From Candidatus Wolfebacteria bacterium RIFCSPLOWO2_01_FULL_47_17b (lineage in GTDB: Bacteria; Patescibacteriota; Minisyncoccia; UBA6257; JAGOQP01), in contig MGIS01000023.1 in NCBI GenBank assembly GCA_001793865.1, positions 136,573 to 170,580 of the forward strand: a stretch of 34,008 nt of DNA. The letters run 5' to 3'. Shown here one piece after another: positions 15,565 through 22,016 of this stretch. The first letter of the stretch is position 1, and each line of letters opens with the position of its first letter. The position numbers were made by a program, and so were the translations under genes. The notes beneath the pieces were generated by a model. That model was given only the letters and a program-made list of their open reading frames with translations, was not told the DNA's origin and searched no databases.

Positions 15565-15948
15565 GTGCTGCAGAAAGCAAAGCTTGCATACACGCTATGG
15601 CTTGTTGTAGCAGAGCAGATCCCGCGTATACATCGCTACGGACTTCGGAGTAGAGTTGAATTCTACTTTCTTGAACTTCTCGAATCAATCTTCACGGCTC
15701 TATTTCTTCCTCCTATTGAAAAAATACCGTATATCGAACGCGCAATGAAAAAACTGAATGGTGTGAAATTTTTTTTGCAACTGTGCTGGGAAAATAAACT
15801 CGTTCCCAACAGCCAATATATACAACTCACCGAACAATTGAATGAAATTGGGAGAATGCTGGGAGGATGGAAGATTGGCATAGAAAAGAAAACTCTCGCC
15901 CGTACCTGCGAGAGAAAACCGCAAGTTTCGGGAAGGAAGACGCGATGA
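15565..15948 (+). CDS. Avd-like DGR accessory protein (four-helix bundle), start uncertain
   Basis: Accessory variability determinant that works with the reverse transcriptase in mutagenic retrohoming. The open frame gives 127 aa, all helical: VLQKAKLAYTLWLVVAEQIPRIHRYGLRSRVEFYFLELLESIF, then AMKKLNGVKFFLQLCWENKLVPNSQYIQLTEQLNEIGRMLGGW. The final EIGRMLGGW is typical of Avd/four-helix-bundle proteins. About 23 residues after GGW come from DNA that also encodes the TR terminator and TR 3' end, and look non-native. The GTG at 15565 lies in a hairpin without a ribosome site. A natural start at ATG 15531 would need one C fewer in the poly-C tract. Unusually, it is on the strand opposite to RT, TR and target, and its 3' end runs into the TR. 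Confidence 0.8.
   Translation: MLQKAKLAYTLWLVVAEQIPRIHRYGLRSRVEFYFLELLESIFTALFLPPIEKIPYIERAMKKLNGVKFFLQLCWENKLVPNSQYIQLTEQLNEIGRMLGGWKIGIEKKTLARTCERKPQVSGRKTR
15893..15914 (-). terminator. Terminator of the TR RNA
   Basis: CTCTCGC / GCGAGAG stem (7 bp) with an 8-nt loop. On the minus strand it is followed by TTTTCTTTTC. It lies 15 nt beyond the TR 3' end. Confidence 0.7.
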
Positions 15949-16045
15949 TGATTCTCGGCATTCCAAACATTGTCGTTCTCGAACCGGTTCACGTTCGCCT
16001 TCAGCGTGCCATCAGCATTGACGTTCACGTTGGCAACGAAGAATT
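15929..16045 (-). other. DGR template repeat (TR)
   Basis: 117 nt matching 16376-16492 at constant offset. Read on the minus strand it would encode FFVANVNVNADGTLKANV and on to HHRVFLP, rich in AAC/AAT codons as expected of a mutable template. Differences from the VR: 16 substitutions at template A (plus-strand T at 15952, 15953, 15961, 15970, 15971, 15977, 15979, 15988, 15989, 15994, 15995, 16000, 16001, 16007, 16019 and 16031) and one elsewhere (15978, C to A). Of 29 template adenines, 16 differ; of 88 other positions, one differs. The block 15929-15951, identical in both, is the candidate initiation of mutagenic homology. 16046-16288 holds the presumed TR promoter region; I see no gene there. 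Confidence 0.95.
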
Positions 16046-16288
16046 GTGCGCTATGCCATCTATGTCGCATTTCTGCCACTGCGGTCCAACTTATGGATCC
16101 GCTGCATCGTACATGGGGCATCCAAAGCCCTCCAGCACATCGCACCAACTGGCTGCTTTTTTGAAAAAATGCATGCACACTCTTGCAAGACGTATCCGGC
16201 AAAATTCTCTCATACATTTTCTCATAACCCTAACCCCAAAACCGTGGTCGTGGGATGACATAGGATTACACTATTATGATATAAAAAA

Positions 16289-16332
16289 TCCCCCAAATTT
16301 CAAGATACAAAGTGTATAAGAAATTTAAGGGA
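16289..16332 (-). terminator. Terminator of the DGR target gene
   Basis: On the minus strand TCCCTTAAATTTC (16332-16320) pairs with 16301-16289 (11 of 13), then TTTTTTATATC follows. It separates the target gene transcript from the TR. Confidence 0.75.
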
Positions 16333-16358
16333 TGTTTAAAAGGGGAAAGGGATTAAAG

Positions 16359-17015
16359 TTACGCAGCCAGTTTTGCGGGAAGGAAGACGCGATGATGACG
16401 CTCGGCACTCCAAACACCGTCGTGACCGAACCGGCGCACGCGCGCCAGCAGCGCGCCATCAGCATAGACGTTCACGTAGGCAACGAAGAATTTTCCTTTT
16501 GATTTGAACAAAAAGAAATTTGCCCAGCCATCGCCTCGTAACCAGTTTCGGTATCTTTTTACGATACTGCGAATCTGCCCGTGTGTGAAACACATGGCAT
16601 CAAGGTTTCCAGTGACGGATGTGAAGAAGTCTGCAAATGTTCCACTCTTCTGCAATTCGTAGACATCGAATGGCATGTCTAGAGTTGCATTTCCTTTTTC
16701 ATTCGCCCCATACTTTGCAAAATCCGAATCAACGTATGAAAACATGCCATCGGACTCTTCAATAACTTTATCTTCGCATGCGGAGACGATATACTGCTCA
16801 TTTCCGGAGAGAAGTTTCAGATATTCGTTTCCGGAAAACGGATGGGTTGTGTTGCCAATAATATCTTCCGCCCATTTATCGTACAGCGGGCTTCCGGTTT
16901 TGAGCTTTTCGAATATCTGTTCTTCGGTGCCGCCTGCTTTTATGACGGATCTGTACAGATTGTTTAGAATTTCTGTACCGAAATTCATTCCGCTGACCAT
17001 TACTGATTTTTTCAT
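16359..17015 (-). CDS. DGR target protein with variable C-terminus
   Basis: 218 aa from ATG 17015, which has AAGGA about 9 nt upstream; an in-frame start at 17048 lacks a ribosome site. The C-terminal 39 codons are the VR (16376-16492): FFVAYVNVYADGALLARV, RRFGHDGVWSAERHHRVFLP, then the fixed tail AKLAA. Substitutions are clustered at template AAC/AAT/AAG codons (N to Y, R, H, G, S; K to L; T to A), the expected outcome of adenine mutagenesis. The VR-bearing domain (from about NLDAMCFTHGQIRSIVKRYRNWL) is probably a C-type-lectin-like ligand-binding fold by analogy with other DGR targets. No signal peptide or membrane helix is visible. The N-terminal half is not recognised. Confidence 0.9.
   Translation of the reverse strand: MKKSVMVSGMNFGTEILNNLYRSVIKAGGTEEQIFEKLKTGSPLYDKWAEDIIGNTTHPFSGNEYLKLLSGNEQYIVSACEDKVIEESDGMFSYVDSDFAKYGANEKGNATLDMPFDVYELQKSGTFADFFTSVTGNLDAMCFTHGQIRSIVKRYRNWLRGDGWANFFLFKSKGKFFVAYVNVYADGALLARVRRFGHDGVWSAERHHRVFLPAKLAA
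16376..16492 (-). other. DGR variable repeat (VR)
   Basis: Mutable copy of the TR at the 3' end of the target gene. It ends 15 nt before the target stop codon on the 3' (initiation) side. See the TR entry for the substitution list. Confidence 0.95.
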
Positions 17016-17120
17016 TTCTTTATTCCTTCTATTGTGCCTATCCTCCACTTCTTACTACGTTTCAGAAGCTCCAAATAAGCGTTTTAATTTTCAATGAACG
17101 CATCTTGACGATGTACTGTA

Positions 17121-17149
17121 ATTATATCATAGCTAAATTCAAAAGTCAA
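17121..17149 (-). promoter_or_regulatory. Promoter of the DGR target gene
   Basis: On the minus strand TTGACT (17149-17144), exactly 17-bp spacer, TATAAT (17126-17121). It is the best housekeeping-type promoter in the window. It predicts a leader of about 100 nt. Nearby, 17153-17185 forms an imperfect 15-bp hairpin, and GCCCTTAATAGGGC is a small palindrome at about 17188. Confidence 0.75.
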
Positions 17150-17229
17150 GCAGCAGGATAGTGAAGCTACGCTCTACTACCCTGCAAGCCCTTAATAGGG
17201 CCTTATTTCCTTGCTTATTTCGCCCCCGT

Positions 17230-17259
17230 CTTACACCGTGTCGGCCGACACGGTGTAAG
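17230..17259. repeat. 30-bp perfect palindrome
   Basis: CTTACACCGTGTCGG (17230-17244) is followed without spacer by its exact reverse complement (17245-17259), one base before the HicB-like stop codon. There is no T-run. It resembles dispersed palindromic elements and may also act as a transcript-end stem-loop. Confidence 0.85.
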
Positions 17260-17260
17260 A

Positions 17261-17473
17261 TCACTGTATGAGCAAAGAAACTCTGATGCGTGGATTTGAA
17301 GAAAGACCAAGTTCAGTGAGATTCTCCCCATCAAAATGAAGTTCCGTTGCTTCTTTGATATTATAAGCCAATTCATCCAATGTTTTTGCCTGGGTTACGA
17401 TAGGAAAATCAGTACACACAGCGAAGTAATATATATTGTCTTTTGATATGGTGAAGTTGATAGTTTTTTTCAT
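17261..17473 (-). CDS. HicB-like protein (partial RNase H fold, antitoxin family)
   Basis: 70 aa. The pattern INFTISKDNIYYFAVCTDFPIVTQAKTLDELAYNIKEATELHF matches the HicB/UPF0150 antitoxin domain (Y-x-A-x-C-x-D-x-P then T-x-x-E-a-x-x-N-x-x-E-A). No HTH or RHH DNA-binding tail follows, and no HicA toxin gene is adjacent. The ATG overlaps the TGA of the retropepsin-like gene (ATGA), so the two are translationally coupled. This suggests a function with that protease-like protein; that is inference. Confidence 0.75.
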   Translation of the reverse strand: MKKTINFTISKDNIYYFAVCTDFPIVTQAKTLDELAYNIKEATELHFDGENLTELGLSSNPRIRVSLLIQ

Positions 17474-17901
17474 AAAAGATCTCTTTCTTTCAATTCAATT
17501 TCTTCTTTCAGTATATCAAATTTTACCGTGAAGATGTCGAAAAAACCTTTTTGGCCCAAAACTCCAAATCCACGTTCTGCTATGTCGTATGAAAATCCGA
17601 CTGTTGTTTTATAATCCCACCCTCCGACCGAAAGAATCACATCGTGCAAAAATGCCGTCGCCCCGCCACGCTCCTGGACACCGCCGAAGATTTTTTCTCT
17701 GCCGAATCGCACATCAAGACCAAGATATTCTCCTAACTCGGCGTCAAAAATACAGAAATCGGCACCTGAATCAATAAGGGCTACGTAATCAAGTTCATCA
17801 TTTTTAATTTTAATCTGTATTGGGATAATCGGCTTTAGTATAGCCGATCCAAAGAAGTCATCTTTTGACGGCAGAAGTAGTTTTCTATACTGAAATTTCA
17901 T
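17470..17901 (-). CDS. Retropepsin-like aspartic protease domain protein
   Basis: 143 aa. LDYVALIDSGADFCIFDAELGEYLG carries the D-S-G-A catalytic motif followed by the hydrophobic and F-D pattern of single-domain retroviral-type aspartic proteases. A flap-like GGVQERGGATAFLHDVILSVGG segment and GVLGQKGFFDIFTVKFD near the C-terminus fit the rest of the fold. Such enzymes act as homodimers. There is no signal peptide, so it should be cytoplasmic. Middle gene of a three-gene operon between a DUF5678 protein (15 nt upstream) and a HicB-like protein (4-nt overlap). Substrate unknown. Confidence 0.8.
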   Translation of the reverse strand: MKFQYRKLLLPSKDDFFGSAILKPIIPIQIKIKNDELDYVALIDSGADFCIFDAELGEYLGLDVRFGREKIFGGVQERGGATAFLHDVILSVGGWDYKTTVGFSYDIAERGFGVLGQKGFFDIFTVKFDILKEEIELKERDLL

Positions 17902-17916
17902 GACAGCCGAGGTTAA

Positions 17917-18111
17917 TTACATTCCTCCTATATATGGAACGATTTTAGATGGTACGCGGAAAAGTATGGGTTTTGCATAGCCATTTTTTTCAGCTTTCTC
18001 CATGACCTCTCGTACGGTTTTCCCACTTGCAACAACGGTTGTTTCATCTTTCTTCAACCCCACCCAGAGACCTTTGTATTTTCTGCAAATGAGAGTCCAG
18101 TCAATTGTCAT
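17917..18111 (-). CDS. DUF5678-like small protein
   Basis: 64 aa. MTIDWTLICRKYKGLWVGLKKDETTVVASGKTVREVMEKAEKNGY then FRVPSKIVPYIGGM. The pattern kyxGkWVxLxxdextVvasGkTxxEvxexAxxxGxxxPxlxxVP is that of DUF5678, a family repeatedly found upstream of retropepsin-like genes. Function unknown. First gene of the DUF5678-protease-HicB operon, downstream of eno and separated from it by a 16-bp palindrome. Confidence 0.7.
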   Translation of the reverse strand: MTIDWTLICRKYKGLWVGLKKDETTVVASGKTVREVMEKAEKNGYAKPILFRVPSKIVPYIGGM

Positions 18112-18166
18112 GTACTACATAATACACCCAACTATTCAGAACACAACATTCTCTCTCGCTACCCAT

Positions 18167-18182
18167 TCCGCCAGCTGGCGGA
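18167..18182. repeat. TCCGCCAGCTGGCGGA palindrome next to the eno stop
   Basis: Perfect 16-bp palindrome directly abutting the enolase stop codon. A close variant (TCCGCC-TGCT-GGCGGA) lies inside ppsA at about 20845-20860. Confidence 0.8.
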
Positions 18183-19397
18183 TCACCTCCCATTTTGCAC
18201 AATATCCAATATCCTTTGGTACTTGGCGATGCGTTCGGGCTTTCCGGGAGCGCCTGCTTTTATTCCCCACGCTCCCGATGCAATCGCAAGATCTCCTATA
18301 AAATCGTCCATGGTCTCTCCGCTCCGGTGGCTTACTACCGCGTGCCAGCCGTTTTTGTATGCTTGTGTTATGACATCAAGCGTTTCGGATATGCTTCCTA
18401 TCTGATTCGGTTTTACAAGTATTGTATTGCCTGATTTTTTATCTATAGCGGTTTGTAAGCGCTTCGGATTTGTTGTTGTTAGATCATCAGTGATAACAAG
18501 AAAATCTGACCTGTCCTTCATAACTTTTGTGAAGAAGGATGAGAAACTATCAAAATCCTCCTCGTGAAACGGATCCTCAATGCTAATAATCGGAAATGTA
18601 TGCGCAAGCTGTTCATATTTTTTCATGAGGTCGTCGACCGTAAGTGGATTTCCTTCAACCATATACACGCCGTCACCGAAAAATTGCGTTGCCGCCGCGT
18701 CGAGTCCAATGCGCAGCGGATACTTCTGCGATTCAATGAGTTCAGACATAATATCCAGCGCTTCTTCGTTGGACGCGAACGGGCATGAGAATCCTGCTTC
18801 GTCTCCCAATTGCACCTTTTCCTCGCCGAATTTTTTTATGAGTATTGCTTTTAATTTCCTGTAGTATTCCGCGCTCACGCTGAACCCAAGCGCGAAATCC
18901 CTCGTTGTCGGTATCACCTGAAATTCCTGAAAATCCAATGCTTTGAGTGCCGCGTGCGCTCCCCCGTTTATAACATTGCACATCGGGTGCGGGACCTGGT
19001 CGGGTATCGAGGTTCCTCGCACCGCGAGTTCTTTGCGCAGGAACGCGAATAGTTCCATTTTTTCTTCAATCGCTTTTGCTCTGCACCATGCCATCGAAAG
19101 CGCGAGTATCATGTTGCCTCCCAGTCGGCTTTTATTCTCCGTTCCGTCCAGTTCTTTTAGCAGCCCGTCGAATTCGGCTATCGCTTCGAAGTCCGATGTG
19201 AATAGGCGATCCCCCACGACATCGAGCTTTTCCTGCCCCGTGGCCGGATCAATAACTGCGGCCTCATGCGCTCCGGTGCTTTTTCCGGATGGTACGCTAG
19301 CCTCGAATACTCCATGAGGAGTTGTGAGCATGGATTGCAACGTAGGCTGCGATCTGGAATCTAATATTGTCTTTATTTGGATGTCAGTTATCCTCAT
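18183..19397 (-). CDS. eno: Enolase (divergent)
   Basis: Converts 2-phosphoglycerate to phosphoenolpyruvate, 404 aa from ATG 19397 (MRITDIQIKTILDSR). The longer frame from 19436 encodes an AT-rich spacer and is rejected. Functional residues can be placed by alignment from memory: PSGKSTG loop, FQEFQV, LGDEAGF, IGLDAAATQF (metal aspartate), SIEDPF (metal glutamate), TDDLTTTNP (metal aspartate), catalytic lysine in ILVKPNQIG, SHRSGETMDDF and GIKAG. Several near-invariant positions differ: DSRGNPT is DSRSQPT, SEF is TQF, and the C-terminal GQIKTG...RSERIAKYN is GIKAGAPGKPERIAKYQ. All catalytic residues are kept, so it is probably active. No ribosome site is evident. Confidence 0.93.
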   Translation of the reverse strand: MRITDIQIKTILDSRSQPTLQSMLTTPHGVFEASVPSGKSTGAHEAAVIDPATGQEKLDVVGDRLFTSDFEAIAEFDGLLKELDGTENKSRLGGNMILALSMAWCRAKAIEEKMELFAFLRKELAVRGTSIPDQVPHPMCNVINGGAHAALKALDFQEFQVIPTTRDFALGFSVSAEYYRKLKAILIKKFGEEKVQLGDEAGFSCPFASNEEALDIMSELIESQKYPLRIGLDAAATQFFGDGVYMVEGNPLTVDDLMKKYEQLAHTFPIISIEDPFHEEDFDSFSSFFTKVMKDRSDFLVITDDLTTTNPKRLQTAIDKKSGNTILVKPNQIGSISETLDVITQAYKNGWHAVVSHRSGETMDDFIGDLAIASGAWGIKAGAPGKPERIAKYQRILDIVQNGR

Positions 19398-19504
19398 GGA
19401 GTAGTTTCGAATTACGAAATACGAATTTCTATTCAATTTCTAAATTAAGAAATTCGAAATTGATTCAAAATTTAAAATTAAAAATTTATAATTTCCGGAC
19501 GAGG
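19398..19504. repeat. AT-rich spacer with nested inverted repeats
   Basis: The eno-ppsA spacer is composed of AAATTTC/GAAATT words in both orientations (for example CAATTTCTAAATTAAGAAAT). Several short hairpins are possible; there is no clear promoter or terminator. Confidence 0.4.
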
Positions 19505-21949
19505 TTATTTTCCTTTCTTCCCCAGATATAAAATCGTTTTTATAACCGAGTCCGGATTCAAGGACATGCTCTCTATCCCCTCTTTCATAAGAAACTCGGC
19601 AAACTCCGGCATATCACTCGGCGCCTGGCCGCAGATACCGATATACTTTTTCTGCTTTCTGCATTCCTTTACGATCATCCGAACAAGTTCTTTTACCGAT
19701 TCATCTGATTCGTTCGCGATACCCCGGATCCGCTCATTGCCGTCGCGATCAAGACCAAGGGTCATCTGAGTAAGATCGTTTGATCCGATGCTCATTCCGT
19801 CGAATATTTTCAGAAAATCCTTTGCTCGAATCACGTTGGTAGGAATCTCGCACATAACGTGTACTTTCATTTTATGCGCTCCTTTGCGAAGGTCCGCTTT
19901 GTCTATAAGCGCGAGCACTCTTTCCCCTTCTTCGGGCGTGCGGCACACGGGCACCATTCCCTGAAGATTTGTGAGTCCCATTTCTTCGCGCACTTTTTTA
20001 TACGCGTCCAACTCCATCTGGAACGCGGGCGCGAATGCCGGATGGTAATAACGCGAAGCTCCTCTCCATCCGAGCATGGGGTTTTCTTCTTTTGGCTCGT
20101 ACAGCTCGCCTCCTACAAGCGTACGGTATTCGTTCGTCTTAAAATCTGAGAACCGTACGATAACCGGCTTGGGATAGAATGCCGCGCATATCCGCCCGAT
20201 GCCGTATGCCAACGTATCCACAAAAAACTGTTTTTTGTCTGTATAGCCCGCTGTCCGCTTGTCTATTTCTTTTACGACTTTTGCCTTTTCTTTATCCTTT
20301 ACACTTTCACCTTTTAACTTGCCGTAATCGATGAGCGCCATCGGATGTATGCCTATCTCTGAGGCGAGTATAAATTCGAGCCGTGCCAGTCCCACTCCCT
20401 CGTTGGGAATGAACGATTTTTCAAACGCGGTTTCTGGCGTGCCGATATTCATCATAATCTTGGTCTTTAATTTTGGCAGGCGGGATACATCGTGCACGGT
20501 CGTGGAGAATTTCAGGGCTCCCTTATACACAAATCCGTCGCTTCCGGTCGTGTCCACCGTTACCATGTCTCCTGTCTTTATCTTACGTGTAGCTTGCTCG
20601 CTTCCCACAATACACGGGATGCCCAGCTCGCGCGACACGATTGCCGCGTGCGACGTGCGCCCTCCTTTATCCGTTACGATCGCCGACGCGATCTTCATGA
20701 TTGGCTCCCAGTCGGGGTCGGTCATATCGGTCACGAGCACTTCGCCTTTTTGGAATTGTTTCATTCCCGATGCGTCAAGTATCACCCGTGCCTTCCCGAC
20801 CGCAACTTTCGTTCCTACCGACGCACCCTTCACGATTGGTTGCGATCCGCCTGCTGGCGGAGTGGAAAGTGAGTATTCGGTGACTTTAGTAAAATCTTTT
20901 TGCGCCTGCACCGTCTCGGGACGTGCTTGAATCATAAACAACTCTCCCGTCACACCGTCCTTTGCCCATTCCATATCCATAGGTGTCCATTTCTTGTGCA
21001 CTTTGGAGTAGTGCTCTTCAATGAGCGTTGCCCATTTTGCGAGCCGTATAATTTCCTCGTCTTTTAATACAAGCGCGTGCTTCTCCTTATCCGGAACCGG
21101 TATGATTTTTACAGGTTTGGCGCCGGTCGAGTAGATCATCTTGCGGTCTTTTCTAGCTATGTGTTTATAAATAATCGATTGCGTTGGTTTGAACACAAGG
21201 TATTCGTCCGGGATCACTTCCCCTTGCACAATCATCTCTCCAAGCCCCCACGCCGCGCTTACCACAACCACATTCTTGAATCCGGATTCGGTATCTACGC
21301 TGAACATAATCCCCGAAGATGCTTTATCTGAGCGTATCATTTTCTGCACGCCAACCGAGAGCGCGATCTTCAGATGATCAAATCCTTTATCCTGCCTGTA
21401 CGAAATCGCCCGATCGGTAAATAAAGAAGCTATGCACTTTTTTACCGCCACGAGCAGGTCTGCTTCGCCGGTGATGTTCAGATACGTTTCCTGCTGGCCA
21501 GCGAAGGATGCGCCGGGCAAATCTTCCGCTGTCGCGGATGAGCGCACCGCGACATCAACGTTGTTCCCATACTGCTTCTCCATCTTTCGATATGCTGCGG
21601 TTATTTCTTTCTGTAAATCCACAGGAAGTTCGGCCGATATGATGCCCGAACGAATCGCTTTTCCCGTCTGCTGAAGATTTCTTAAATTATGCGTATTTAA
21701 ATTTTTGAGCGTATCTTTCAAAAAATCCTGCAGCGTTATCCCTTCCTGCTTTCCCCCTTCACCTTTCACCTTTGACCTCTTGATGAATTCTCTATACGCG
21801 CTTGCTGTAACCACAAACCCATCCGGGATGCGGACCCCTTTGGGTTTCAGATGCTTTATCATCTCTCCTAGCGACGCGTTTTTGCCTCCAACCTCAGGAA
21901 TGTCCCCGATAGTCAGATCTGCAATCTTTCGTATGTATGGTTTTGTCAT
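19505..21949 (-). CDS. ppsA: Phosphoenolpyruvate synthase (pyruvate, water dikinase)
   Basis: Interconverts pyruvate and PEP through a phosphohistidine intermediate, 814 aa. The N-terminal ATP-binding domain begins VGGKNASLGEMI and includes VRSSATAEDLPGASFAGQQETYLN and FMIQARPETVQ. A linker, then the swivelling domain with GGRTSHAAIVSRELGIPCIVG (phosphohistidine). The PEP-binding barrel carries GVGLARLEFIL, MVPVCRTPEEG, SIGSNDLTQMTLGLDRD and the catalytic cysteine in ICGQAPSDMPEF. The linker contains STPPAGGSQ, encoded by a palindrome. Lysine-rich stretches (KRSKVKGEGGKQEG; KLKGESVKDKEKAK) come from AAAGGTGAAA-like DNA. No pyruvate kinase gene is in the window; either direction is possible. 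Confidence 0.96.
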   Translation of the reverse strand: MTKPYIRKIADLTIGDIPEVGGKNASLGEMIKHLKPKGVRIPDGFVVTASAYREFIKRSKVKGEGGKQEGITLQDFLKDTLKNLNTHNLRNLQQTGKAIRSGIISAELPVDLQKEITAAYRKMEKQYGNNVDVAVRSSATAEDLPGASFAGQQETYLNITGEADLLVAVKKCIASLFTDRAISYRQDKGFDHLKIALSVGVQKMIRSDKASSGIMFSVDTESGFKNVVVVSAAWGLGEMIVQGEVIPDEYLVFKPTQSIIYKHIARKDRKMIYSTGAKPVKIIPVPDKEKHALVLKDEEIIRLAKWATLIEEHYSKVHKKWTPMDMEWAKDGVTGELFMIQARPETVQAQKDFTKVTEYSLSTPPAGGSQPIVKGASVGTKVAVGKARVILDASGMKQFQKGEVLVTDMTDPDWEPIMKIASAIVTDKGGRTSHAAIVSRELGIPCIVGSEQATRKIKTGDMVTVDTTGSDGFVYKGALKFSTTVHDVSRLPKLKTKIMMNIGTPETAFEKSFIPNEGVGLARLEFILASEIGIHPMALIDYGKLKGESVKDKEKAKVVKEIDKRTAGYTDKKQFFVDTLAYGIGRICAAFYPKPVIVRFSDFKTNEYRTLVGGELYEPKEENPMLGWRGASRYYHPAFAPAFQMELDAYKKVREEMGLTNLQGMVPVCRTPEEGERVLALIDKADLRKGAHKMKVHVMCEIPTNVIRAKDFLKIFDGMSIGSNDLTQMTLGLDRDGNERIRGIANESDESVKELVRMIVKECRKQKKYIGICGQAPSDMPEFAEFLMKEGIESMSLNPDSVIKTILYLGKKGK
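20845..20860. repeat. TCCGCC-type palindrome inside ppsA
   Basis: TCCGCC TGCT GGCGGA within the coding sequence, encoding part of STPPAGGS in the linker between the ATP-grasp and phosphohistidine domains. Same family as 18167-18182. Confidence 0.65.
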
Positions 21950-21971
21950 GGGATAAATATATCACAAAATT

Positions 21972-21990
21972 CCTCCTTTCCTAAAGGAGG
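21972..21990 (-). terminator. Terminator of the nested tRNA transcript
   Basis: CCTCCTTT / AAAGGAGG (8 bp, 3-nt loop); on the minus strand it is followed by AATTTTG. It lies 27 nt beyond the outer tRNA 3' end and before ppsA. The AGGAGG in it is about 22 nt from the ppsA ATG, too far to be that gene's ribosome site. Confidence 0.6.
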
Positions 21991-22016
21991 CGCCGCCATG
22001 CGGACGATTTATTTTG

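Noticed and set aside
15663-16217. Minus-strand 184-aa ORF spanning the TR
   Set aside because: Its only recognisable part is the TR translation (FFVANVNVNADGT...). It runs through the TR terminator and antisense to Avd, so it is a by-product of the template.
17261-17473. HicAB toxin-antitoxin pair
   Set aside because: No HicA-like small dsRBD protein on either side; only the HicB-like fold is present.
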